64,000 nucleotides of DNA from Auanema rhodensis (taxonomy: Eukaryota; Nematoda; Chromadorea; Rhabditida; Rhabditidae), in contig OZ059899.1 of the NCBI GenBank assembly GCA_964057225.1, positions 15,818,501 to 15,882,500 on the forward strand, in the 5' to 3' direction. This document shows positions 30,496-42,715 of this stretch, piece after piece (within the stretch, counting starts at the first letter, position 1; the number at the start of each line of letters is the position of its first letter). A model generated the notes under the pieces. The model was not told where the DNA came from and did no database searches. It worked only from the letters and a program-made list of their open reading frames with translations. The translations under genes were made by a program, and so were the position numbers.

Positions 30496-31101
30496 GGACG
30501 AAGAGTACAATGCTAACTTACCGATCACTACCTTGGCATTCATACTTCCAGGTCTCATCATCAATCCAATTTTCACCTCTTTTACGACAATCACCATACC
30601 AATCCAAGCAATCACATTCGCTATTAACTATAATACTCATACGATCCAACACTAGATTAATTGTTTTTTAAAGGTTTAGGTTCATGACTTAGTCATGATG
30701 AACCAAAAAAAAATGAAAATAAGACTTTGAGTTCACACTGATTATGTTATTTCTTGTGATTGGACGGGTTAGAAAGACTATAATTTGTCTCGATGCTTGA
30801 ATATCATTCAGTCCATTTCGATCGTATAATATTTTCTGGCATATTCTTCCAGAATTCTCCATTTTTTATTTTTGATCTGCCCCCAACTCCCCACCTTTCC
30901 CTAAAATTCACTCAACTTTCTCACTCGAATTTCGTATGAATGAGGGAAAAGCTTGAAATAACTTATAATTCGGAATATGCATAACAAAAGCAAAAAGATG
31001 AACAAACCTGGTGAGAATGAAGCAAATGGACCGGCTATTGGAACGGCTGAAGTCGAAAAGACAACGAAGGCTATTAATGGAAACACATGACCAAGGATCA
31101 T
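29526..31101 (-). CDS. Secreted MIG-18-like protein with fibronectin type I-like repeats (apparent frame break)
   Basis: Exons in coding order: 31101-31008 (signal peptide ending near STSAVPIAG), 30627-30522, 30338-30211, 30151-30057, about 30033-29869, 29781-29692, 29651-29526. Cys-rich repeats follow the pattern GCxx-(glycine)-VGE-x-D-C: CDCLDWYGDCRKRGENWIDD, MGCEIQGGGFVKVGENRS and SGCYYSNETNDGILMNIGET. They resemble the fibronectin-I-like modules of nematode MIG-18-like extracellular proteins. Between 30057 and 30033 the frame shifts: only a 23-nt excision (too short for an intron) or one extra G would join the halves. Possible causes are an assembly error, a pseudogene or a missed splice site. 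ATG directly follows CTGCAG, a likely trans-splice site. Intron 30339-30521 holds a long (GA)n. About 220 residues. Confidence 0.65.
30411..30491. repeat. (GA)40 microsatellite
   Basis: About 40 uninterrupted AG units in intron 2 of the MIG-18-like gene, 31 nt from the upstream exon's donor. Read on the transcript it is a long CU tract. Confidence 0.97.
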
Positions 31102-33068
31102 CTGCAGGATGATTTAAACGAAAAAAAAACGAAATCATCTAAATATTATCATCACCATTACAAAGAAATATTGCGTTTTTAAGAAATATAAGAGTTTATG
31201 AGATCAAATGGATTTTTGTCTTGATTGTTATAACTTTTTCCAAGATATTAATCCCTTTACTGGTTCTCTAATATTCTTTTTTAACACCTCAAAGTTTCTC
31301 TTTTCCTCTTTTTCACGTTCTAATTTCCTTTTTTTGTTTGGAATGACTCTAATAGACAATGTATCAACGTTTTTTCTTTTTCTGGACTTCTCTTCCTTGT
31401 CAATTCGTTTACTATTTTCTTTGTTTTTTTCCTTTTTGTCGTTGGTCTTTCTGGTTGCTTTCTGGAATTTGAGAGGAGCCCTGCCTACACAGATTGGTAA
31501 GCGACATGCTGTATCAGCTAGTTGATATGTTGTATATGGAAGTGAGCGTTGAACCAGAATTCGAGACGGGTATCCAACAGACTGACAGCCCAATCAAACT
31601 CAGACGGATCATGTGTGTGTGTGTATGTGTGTGTGCTTGAGTTTTGAAAGTCTTCTTCCGATTCTATACATAGTACTACAACTGCTTCAATTATACAATT
31701 TAAAAAAAAAGGCAGTGTCGCTTTGTTTTTCTGTGACATGTTTCTAAACTGTTCAACTTATTTTCCGAATAGGCATGAAGCTATGCCCTTTTTTAAAGCG
31801 ACCCCCGTAAAATTGAATGCATGCCTTTTAAGAACCAGCTGCATATGTGTGGGCTTGTATCGTCTTTTTTTTAATGTTTGCTGACAATATTTATAAAATG
31901 AAAGGTCATAACATTCGCAGTGCACGCTCAAGTCCAAGTTTTGAATTATGCTGCTAGTATGGAAAGTTCAAACTGTATTTGAACTAGCCAAAGGCCAAAT
32001 ACATATATGCAATGAAAAAGCTATTAATCATCTCAGAGGTTTTCAATAATATCAATTTGTTTTGAATATATCTGAATACTTAAGATTAAGACAGAGGGAG
32101 AGAAGGGGGGAAACACAAGGTGGCAGATGAGAAGTAATGTAGTAAGCAAGGGTAGCCAATCTCAACTAATACTCTATAACATGTCGGTCATATTTAAATA
32201 TATTTCCGATCATTTATTTTTAAACGAAAATAATATAAATACTATACAAACTAAAGTTATTCCAAACTATTTTTCATAAGCCTTATACTACAGAGATTGT
32301 GTGTAAGATATGTAGTAGTAAAGTAGGATAGAGAGCTTGTTCTAATAGTTGTACGCAAGCGTTAAGTTATAAATCATTTGTCACCCCATATTTGAGCAAT
32401 TCTCAGCAATTCTATCTGTATATACATACATGTATGTATCTCTGTATGTATGTGTATGTGTATGTGTGTGTGTTATGTCTATGTATATACATAGATGTCC
32501 ATCTGTATATTTTTTTTATTCATTTGTGTTGGTCAACTTAATTTACTTTACCACTTACTTACTCACTCACTCATTCACTTTTCACATTTTTCAGCTTCAA
32601 CATTCATCACGCACTCTATCCTACTTCTTTCTTTCATATTGTACTGTTTCTTTTATTGCTATTTCCAGCTATTACTACTACAACAACTAACTACAACTGC
32701 TGCTGCTGCTTCTGCTGTTGCTGCAATTGCTGACTCCCTTCAGTTTTCATTATTGTAGCTTAGCTTCATTTAGTAGTTTGAACTAGAGCTTATTATGTTT
32801 TTTTCGCGCCATCTACTTAAAATACGTAGTAAAAATAATAAAATTATATAATAAATTATTAAATCTTAATTAATTCAAAAGAATAAGCATAATTAACAGC
32901 GCCTACATACATATAACGATTTTGATAATCTTCCTACCTATCGTCCTGCCTCTCTATTTGTAAACAAAGATAAATTAGAGAGAATTCAAAACAAATAATA
33001 AAGTTACTAAGTAGTTACGTATAATGCATATCTTGGTAAGTCAAATCAAGTATGCTAAGCTAATGTAT

Positions 33069-33092
33069 TATATATATATATATATATATATC
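33069..33092. repeat. (AT)12 microsatellite
   Basis: Uninterrupted TA/AT dinucleotides in intergenic DNA. Confidence 0.95.
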
Positions 33093-33630
33093 AGTGCTTT
33101 AAAGATAATTTATTAAGAATAATACTATCAGCAGCTCTATTAAGATGCAGGAAACAGTGATATTTGCTAAATCATTTGTATAATTATGTATATGTATTAA
33201 AGAAGGGGGGGGGGAAGGAAGGAAAATATCATTTGTATAATTTCATACAAATGGTAATTCAAAAGGAAAATTTGAATGCAACCGAATGAACGAACGACCG
33301 ACCGATCTCATTTGAATTTTTCGTGCAAAATGATTTGTTCTGATGATGATAATGCAGATGGATAAATTACCTGTGATGACGTGAATGACGTGAAAAATGT
33401 GATAATTTCGTATGCAAATGAGTTGTTACACAGAAGAATAAACGATCAGTTGTTATTGTGATAGTAATAGATGTAGAAGTAGTTGATTTGTAATAGTAAT
33501 AGTAGTAATAGTTAAAAGACTTCTTCCTAATAGACTAGAAAAAAGGCGTGAGAATTAAAAAGCTAAGTGATAGATAATTGTTTAGATAAAAGCTTGCTTG
33601 TAATATGAATTTTAGAACATGATAATGCTG

Positions 33631-33636
<6 letters not shown>

Positions 33637-33665
<29 letters not shown>
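33637..33665. repeat. (AG)14 microsatellite
   Basis: Uninterrupted AG units in intergenic DNA. Confidence 0.95.
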
Positions 33666-33668
<3 letters not shown>

Positions 33669-35942
33669 GAGTATTATACGGAAAGATACAGGTTCTCGAG
33701 TCAGCTATGTAATCATCCAGTTTATATGTAATAAGTCTGATATGTGTATGTCTTTTATTGTCTTTCCTTTTGGAATATCTCTTTTCTTCTTTTTATAGAT
33801 CTACTTATTCTTCTTTGCACCTCATTCTTATCTAATTTGAATAATATCCAGATTCAGTGGTCAAAAATCGTTTGATGAAAACCTGATCAGCTTCATCTTT
33901 AACATTTTTTTTGGTCATTTCCGTTCAAAAATCATCATCAAACCTTATACATAGTCATCTTATATTCAAACCAAAATTCTTAGAATAAATACTTCTCTAT
34001 CTACTTAGAAGATTACATCAACATGACTCTTCTGTCCCTCATTTTTGCTTTTCAGGGTGAAAAGGCATGGCGAATTGCTTGTTTTCTAAGGACCTATCAG
34101 AGAAAGCTTTGAAAGACACTAATCTCTACTTGTAGCCCATCTCAACATGTATTATGATGTTGTTTGAAGTCAAAATTAATTGTTCGTCTATATGAACTTC
34201 GTGTTTTGCTTTACTTGTTAAGCTACAAATGAAACAACGTCGTCGTCCACCCACAGAGCAAAAGAGCAAAACTGAGAAATCCTTTTCTTTTTTTTCAAAA
34301 AAAAAAAAAAAAAATGATTACATTACCTTCCTGTCATCTATGTTGTTTTTTTCTTTTTCTTCTCCATCTTCTCGTTCGTTTTCTCAGATATCGACAAGAA
34401 AAAGAGCTGAGTTCCTAACTACAAATGGCTTTTCCTGTTCACGATGATGGCGATTGGTGACAATAAACACGAAAATTTGCGCAAATTTACGAAATAAATA
34501 CAAATGCCAGATGGCTAGCTGTCTTCCTAGACTATAAGCTATTAAGAAAAAGATTTTAGCTATGAATTGAAAAGTTGAACCACTGCGACAAGTTAGTGCG
34601 ATAAACAGGCCGGATATACATAGCTACTACTTTGGCTGTTGTGGTCGCCAAGAGAAGTCGTTCAACTTCAAATAAATACAAATTATATTTGGTGAGAGCA
34701 AGTCCTTGATTCAAACAATCAAAATATCACAGATATCTTAGTTTAGTGGGGTGGAAGTATGTATTAGATACACAGATTCAACTGTGTACACACATCTATG
34801 ATAGAACCAATTACTTCCAATATCTCTAAGCTATTGATAGCTATATCTAACGAAGTAGATTATCTAAGCATTTGTTATGAATGTAAGTATGTTTACATGA
34901 TAGATACATATTACAACCTCAAGAATAATAAGAAACAACATTCCGATTTGAAAGCTTTCACAGAATTTATTATTATCTCTTCATACAGATGTTACTCATT
35001 GTCTTTTATTTCATATCCTGAAATATTGAAAACAAGTTCAACCATAAGAGTTGAGAGGATTCATCCTAACACCCACGATGACAAGCATATGCTCAAACGT
35101 GGTGATCTTAATGATGTTGACGATGACAATGATAATAATCCTGTACTGAAGTTGACAACAACGATGGCACTTATGCTAGTAAAAACGAATTTACTTGTAT
35201 TGTCGTCAAACTGACGTATTGTGATAGAATCTCACTCACACGCTGCTTGTGGTAAAGCTCATTGCTGTCGCAATCATGAAGTTACTTCGTCATATCATGC
35301 AGCACTTATGTTCCATCCCTATTGAGACTCTTCAACACATCGTCCTACACATTTTTGCATGAAATAGCTTTGAGTGTGAGCAAAATATATTAAGAACTTA
35401 GGTTTAGAATAAGGAATTTTGAAGAAGGGAATTCTGAAGAGCTTTAGACGATCTCCACGTATTTATTTATGATTAGTTATTCCAAAAATATATATTCTTT
35501 TCGTTGTAACGCCAAATTGTTGTTGATGTGTTATGTATCTAATTATTTTATTTTAAACTAAAAACAACAAGTAATAATAATAATAATAATAATAAAAATA
35601 AATATTTAATTATAAAAAAATTTTTTTTTAAATGTAAAAATTCAAAGTTGAAAATTAAAAGATCACAAATGATTAGATTGTAGAGTATAACTTTGTTAGA
35701 ATAAAAATATTTTTTGTTTATTTTTATTTTATAATTTCTATCTACTCCTTTTCCGTTTTTTCAACTTTTTTGATACATCTGTCTTTCTTTTTCTTTTTTT
35801 TTCTTTTTTTTTCCAAGCAGAAAATATTATGATATAGGTTGATTGAAATATAGTATATGTTTATATATTTATATCTTAATATCTTAGTTTACAACTATAA
35901 GAAACTTTGTTTTATACGCTTTTTTTATTCTCCTCCCCTCGT

Positions 35943-35973
<31 letters not shown>

Positions 35974-35986
35974 ATCTCTCTCTATT

Positions 35987-36063
<77 letters not shown>

Positions 36064-36083
36064 TCCTCTTTCTCTCTCTCTCT
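35943..36083. repeat. CT-rich tract with 10-bp tandem units
   Basis: A pyrimidine tract of about 140 bp. Inside it, at 36001-36050, the decamer TCTCTCTATC occurs five times exactly, flanked by diverged copies. This is a minisatellite grown from a CT microsatellite. The open frame across it is an artefact. Confidence 0.9.
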
Positions 36084-37279
36084 TAATTTTTGTTTTGTTT
36101 TTACTTCAAAAGCTAGTCAGCCAATAGTAAGATTACATGTCCATTTTTCGACTAACTTTCCATACGATTGTCTTCATATTTGTCACAGAAAATATGGAAA
36201 ATTGCTCAAAATCATTTCATTTCATGCTTAGAAAGATGAAACTTCTGAAGAAAACTTGCTCGTCTCTTCTTATTTGATTCCTTATACATTGAATCCAGTT
36301 ATTTGAAAAACATGCAGCACATAAATTGTGAATTCAGCCTAGGAATACTATGAAGACGATTGTAGAATTTTACAAAAAAAATGATTAAGAGTATTGGATA
36401 GAGAGAAAGAGGAAGAGAGGAGAGAGAGAAAGGAAGGTTTTGAGATAGAAAGGAACAGGGGAAGAGACACAAATGACAATCTTCCAATGATTTCTAACAC
36501 TAACAACTAAGAATTGCTGTGCTCAAAGCTCAAAAAAGAAATAGCTTTTCCGGGTTAGAGAGAAAACACAAAAAATTTTTTTTGCACCAAGAAAAAAAAA
36601 AAGAAAAAAAACTAATCCTGTTGTGTTTTGTATCAATATTTCCGGTGGAAGCTGGCTAATGCGCATATGTGGCTGGTGTGTAAAGTGTGGACCACTTAAC
36701 CATTTCAGGAGTTTTTCCTTTTTTTTAAATTTCTTTATTCAGTTCCTCTGATTAGTGGAAATCCTAGAGGCACTGCTAAGCTTTAGGTCGTTCTAAATAA
36801 GTTCTGAATAATTTTTGACTGATTTCCGTGTAGTTAAGCCAAGAACAGCAGAACAGATAAACTCAGATTGTACAAAACGTAGTGAAGCCTATATCCTGAG
36901 GCAGTTTTTCGTAAATATGCATAATCTCTTGTAGTGTTTTATTTCCTTTTTCATATCTTATTTAATCAAACTTTCTTTGATCTCTCACATAGACGTTTCC
37001 ATTAACCTTCGGTATTGCAGGATTCAATAACAAATTAGAACTAAGTGATCAAAGTTAAGTTAAAAGGGTATTTTTACTAGGTGGATATACATCTTTCTTC
37101 TCAATTTCAAAGCTATTTACATACCATCATACTGCTTTATCCAAGCTCACTGAAGAGGCGGTGCTTAACAGAGAAAAGTAGGCGTGGCAATTGGGAGGCA
37201 CAATCTAAGAAGACAGCCTTTCTAGACGTAAAATTCTCTCTTCTTGTGCTCCGCCTACTTGAAGTTCTATTAGGCAGCC

Positions 37280-40200
37280 ATGCGACCGACGGCAGTGCTT
37301 GTTCTAGCTGCAGGTCAGTTTATTTAAAGTTTTCAACAAATTTTACCTATTTTTCAATATTTATTGCGACCTTATAAGTATAAGACTATAATAAGCTGGT
37401 GAAGCTTCTCAGAAGCATCAAGCATCATTCATCTGAATTAATGTTTCAGCTATTTTCTTGTTGCCTTTCTCTTTATTTGTATTTATTTGGTAAATTAATT
37501 GAATATTTTATTTTTTATGTATTTTTATCTCATTTTTTACAAACAAAACTATATATTTCATATATCCAAGTTTATTTGGAGCTTATTAACATAGTCGAAA
37601 GTCAGTTAAATCAAAGAGGGGACCCGGTATCTGATAACCCATCCACTCTGAAGCCTGATAGAACTTGAGTTTAAGATGATAAGCAAGCCATGCTGAAAAA
37701 GTCCAAGATCTTAATTGTCTGACCGACCTCATCATTACTCATTTCCTTGAAGCTGATCATCAGAAAACTTATTTGTATTCGACCTTTGGCCTAATATCTA
37801 GTGAGCTACCAAGTAATATTAGCTAATATAGATGTTAAAAGTAAGTCGAAAAACATCAAATGATTCAATGCCAGTTGGTATCAGTAGCTTGTGCTTAAGT
37901 TTGAGGAAGAGACATCCAAATCAGTTTTTTTTTTGACGAAAGTAATACTCAACTACAAAGATATTTTATCTAATATCTCACAATAGCTGATGTGCACCAT
38001 CCATGAAGCTCTGAAAACAGATCGTTGATGAAGTTGGAAAGGAGAAAAGAAGGAGTTGGATTGGGGGTTTCATGAACATGAGAGAGTGACAAAGAGAGAG
38101 AAAGAGAGATAGAGAAAGAGAGAGGGAGATAGAGAGAGAAAGATGAGAGAGAAAAGAGGGTAATAGTGGAATAACAGTAAATGACAACAAAAAAAAACTT
38201 TATTTTGGAATAATTTTGATTCACATTCGCGAGATTGATACGAAAACAAATTAATTTCATTCGTTATTTCAATGAAAATAAAGAGAAAACTTCCTTTTTC
38301 TCTGTATAATGAAGGTGTGGCATCTTTAACTATGTATAAGAGAAAAAGAATTAACCTTATTGAAGTTATTATAATTTGAGAAAAACATGTTTAGACAAGC
38401 TTAATCGGCTTTAATAATATTCCCCTGTAATCCTATTCAGAATCCATTGTCTTTAATAAATTCATGAAACATTTATGTCATAATCATTAGCCTCACAAGA
38501 ACAGAGAACGAAAAATGTTTGAAAACTCTTAGAAAGCATGTGTTTAACCATCTTCGGATCCCAGCTCACGTTCAAGCTCCATTTTGTGAATGCTGATTTT
38601 CTCATCTGAAGCTATCTATGATGATGAAATTCACATACTTACACATCTCATCACTGTCTTTCGTTAATTTATACAAACTTATATACGATATTCATACATG
38701 ATGAGATGAAGACGTATGACGACGACTTCATGCTGTCTGTTGGTTGACATCGTCAACATGCTCTTCAGATGTCATCGTCATCTATTCTTCCATAGCATCG
38801 TCAGCTATAGATTTCATTGTTAGCTTATCTGACAATGCTTCATCCAAAAGAAACATCGAACATTGAGGAAGCATGATGAAAAAAGGAAGAACATGACTTG
38901 AAAACTTGAAAATGAGAGCAAATGTAATTCACATACGAGTTATAACCAAAGCCATAACATGCTCTTTCTCGATCCTCCTTCCCTTTTTCTTCTCCCTATT
39001 TCCATTCTCGCTATCAAAAGATACATTTTTTTTAAGAGAGAAAAAAATATTTTGAGTGGAATGAAGCCTAATCTCTCATCTCTTTGTTGTTCGTCTAAAA
39101 TTTGATGGCTTTATCACATCCGAACCATTTGAGATATTATTAGTGACAAGATGAATCTCTCAACTTCTATTTTTATTCTTTTATTTTTCTTCTAAACAAA
39201 GAAAATAAAACAAAAATAAAAGAAAATAGGGCATTAGTATAAGAACGTTAGGAATGCTGTGTAGATGGTTGTGTCAGTTAGTCCCTCTCTCCCATCATCT
39301 TCCACTGCACAACAAGTTGATGAGAAGAAGCCCGAATATATAAGGATAGAACTATTTATCTGGCCACATAGCATAACGACAATTATCAGCTTGTCGTTGT
39401 TTTTCTTTTCTTATCCAAGATATCATCAGATTTAGTAGTATGTAGGTAGAGAGTATCATATAATTAGTTTCAAATCCTCTTAGCAACAACTTGAACACAT
39501 ATCCAACACTATCTACTTCAGTCTCTAGTTCTCACTCTCTAGTTCTCTCTCTCTCTCTAAGTTTTTCTTTCACTTTCTCTCTATCTCACTCTCTCTCTCT
39601 CTCTCTATCTCTAAATCTCTCAGCTGCACACTGTATGTATTTTATAATTTTGAAATTCATTGAAGTTCATTTTTTGGTTACAAACCGTGAAAATTATAGT
39701 AATTGGACGTCATTTTCGAAAAATATTGTTTGTTGACTTGACGACAACGATGAACCTGCTGAATAGAAATGGCAACTTTCATGAAATTGGTTCAAAAGGC
39801 AAAGGGGTTAATCAGTGTCACTCACTCATTCAGATCACATTCTCGGTGATCTGAGTGACGTGAAGAAGCTTTTAAAGTTGTAAGGAAATGGAGCTTTCAA
39901 AAAGAAGACACACGCTTGAACGTTTGATTCCTCTTTCTAGTTGTACGAAAAGCTGTAAATGAGGTTTGAAGAAGGGTGTGGGATGTAGGCGGTGGCTTAT
40001 AGGCGTTTAAGCATGTATTTCACCACTTTTTATGCTGAAAAACAATGCTTGAAATGGTTGCTATAAGCATAACTGATTAGCTTCTTTCAATTTCTAGCAT
40101 GAGTTGTATGATCATACATTGGTCAGTATGGATATAATCTGTATTCTATATTTAGACAAATTTTTCCTGCATATTCTCATAAATGATTCCTTTCAAGTGT

Positions 40201-42662
40201 TTTCTTCATATTTCTCTCTCTCTACCTCTCTCAAGCTTATCTCTCTCCTCATTTCCTTCTCTTGTATTTTGATTCATGATCTATTATCCCACTCTTTAGT
40301 AGAACATCAAGTCATTTCCTTAAGACCATCATCGTGAAAGCCCATCAAAGTGTCTCATTCAATACGCGTACATATCAAGAACCATCTTTCATCATTGCTT
40401 ACACTTTTCCTCATCATTCGCACTTCAAACTTGTGCTGCTTTCACACCGATAAATAGCACGTGCTGGATTCGTTTCCTTCTCCAAATCTTCAAAACCATA
40501 GAACAGATCCTGCTACTTCTAGTCTATGCTCAGCAATTTCGTCGTTCGATCTTCAAAAAGTAGAATACGTTACTGATGGACGTGATCGCATTGCTCACGT
40601 CGCTCATACTCAACAGATAGATGTTCCATTCATCTGTCTCAATTTCCCTAAAGCACATGCCCTTAGCATACGAGAAGATCGTTGAAATTTTGACTGAAAA
40701 ATTGGTTGTATCAAGGGAACAGTTGACAATTCGTCAAATATTCTTTTTTTGTCAAAAATTCGATCTTTCCAATTTATAGAAATATCTATTTTTGGATAAA
40801 ACATATGTGGATGAGAACAGGCTATTCCATCACATCCAACTATATGCTTTGAAACATTTTTATCTGACATACTCACTTGGCTATCTAATCAAATCCAACG
40901 TTTTTTTTTTGTCGAAAAGGCTAGTTTGGCAATTCTTACGTCACGAACAACTATATGTGTGAATGTATATCACTTCTATTTCATCTACTTTAGAAACTCT
41001 CACCGTAATTATGCTGACAGTTTGAGGAAAAACTGCTCTTTTTTTCATCGAAATCATACTGTATATTAATTTGTCCAAGTTTATTGCAGTTTTTCAACTT
41101 GACATGCGCTTTGGGGGGTTGCACTAGCTTTTCGAAAAGTCTCTTTTCTTTAAACACATACTATAATACTTATTGTGTTACAACTTAGGAAGGCTCGCCT
41201 ACTATTCGTCGTAGTAGCTCAAGTTTTAAGAATAGTCGGATCTTATTTGTGTAGTTGATGATACATATCTAGATATGCCTGAAAATAGCTGTCTTGTCAT
41301 CATCCGTAGAGCTAAGAAACTGACTAGTAAGTCTAAAGCCTTAGATGACGTCAGGGGACTCACTCCGATGCTTCGAATCTCCGGGGACTATTCCCTCAAT
41401 TGGCCCCAAACGCTTCCAGGAATCGAGAACTAGACGTCGTTTATCTTTTCCCCTCTTTATATGCTGCCATATATTCGCTTTCATCATTACGGATCCGGTT
41501 TTTTCCGGACGAAAAATGAAAAAAAAAATAGGAAAACCAAGCATACAACAGATGGCTATAGGGACCACAATCAGACCGTCAACAATAAAGAGCCTTCTTT
41601 GGTTGAATGATAAATTGAGAAATAGGCTTACTCATGAATACACATGCCCGAACGTCCAATAGAAGGACAGAAATGATAATTTCTGAGGAATTGTTCGAGA
41701 AATGCTTGAATGCACTACTATATGCTGCCTTCGAAGCTTCTTCATATTTACTTCATTAGAGCATAGAGCTGAAGAGCTGTTGCTGATCTCTTCCCAGTTT
41801 TATACCTCGTGCCAATAATATTATGAGCCGTTGTAAACACAGTGCAAGTATTGAGATAACGAAATACAGGAAACTCTTGGAAGTCAGAGACACATACAGG
41901 CTTATCATCAGGAAGGAAAAGCTGAAGTGCTATGAATACCATAACATACATTGTTTCAGCATTACACCTCTGTCTTCCTTGTTGTATATACACATACACA
42001 CACAACATCTGATAGAGCTTAGAGATTTCGAGAAGGATACGAGATCCAAAAAAAAGAAAAGAAAAAAGGGATTTGAACATGAAGCTGTAAAAGCAGAAGA
42101 CAACTAGTTAATCTGACAGCATTGTTTAGAACAAAAGCCATATACTTCTTATAGAATAGATGGATGCTTAAGTTCAACTTTTCATTCTGTCCATATTCAA
42201 CTTTCAAAATTAATTTTTTGCGAAAATTTTAATGATGTAATAGTTGCATGAAGTAGTTTCTTTGTCATGTCAGTGTCATCTACACATGTTTCTTCAAACA
42301 TTTCATAATATTACGGTTGAAGGTTTTTTTTGTGTGTAGATATGTACATATTGAACTAAAAATATTAAATTAATTCCCTTCAATTTGAAGAACATTTATT
42401 GAAAATGAGTGAGCATGAATGAAATATCTCTCAAAAGATCTTCAGCTTTATTAGATTACGAGAAGTTCTTTGAGCATAAAACAAAGAGAAATAACAAATT
42501 GAGAGAGAGAGAGAGAATGTGGATAGGAGAGAATAAGATATGTTTCATGGAAATATGAAAATAGCACACCGATCTCTTGTTGTAATTCACTTATATGTTA
42601 AAACAATTCATGATATTCATACAATATAAATATTGAAATATAGCATGACATCATTATTCTCT

Positions 42663-42715
<53 letters not shown>

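Larger units (their letters stand above)
31102..37279. other. Large intergenic region, 6.2 kb
   Basis: No gene recognised. It contains (GT)n near 31612-31634, (GA)n at 33637-33665, (AT)12 at 33069-33092, a G10 run near 33207, (AAT)n near 35575-35596 and a CT/CTAT tract at 35943-36083. Long frames (31228-31593 minus, 34798-35214 plus, 35857-36231 plus) are low-complexity or without resemblance. It probably carries 5' regulatory DNA for nlp-21 and the MIG-18-like gene. Confidence 0.6.

Noticed and set aside
31228-31593. 121-codon minus-strand Lys/Glu-rich frame
   Set aside because: Low-complexity A/G-rich sequence; the Lys/Arg/Glu bias is explained by base composition.
34798-35214. 138-codon plus-strand frame, longest in the 31-37 kb desert
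   Set aside because: No recognisable motif, mixed hydrophobic and Asp-rich repeats, no supporting splice or promoter context.
35857-36231. Frame translating as Leu/Ser repeats
   Set aside because: Direct translation of a CT microsatellite.
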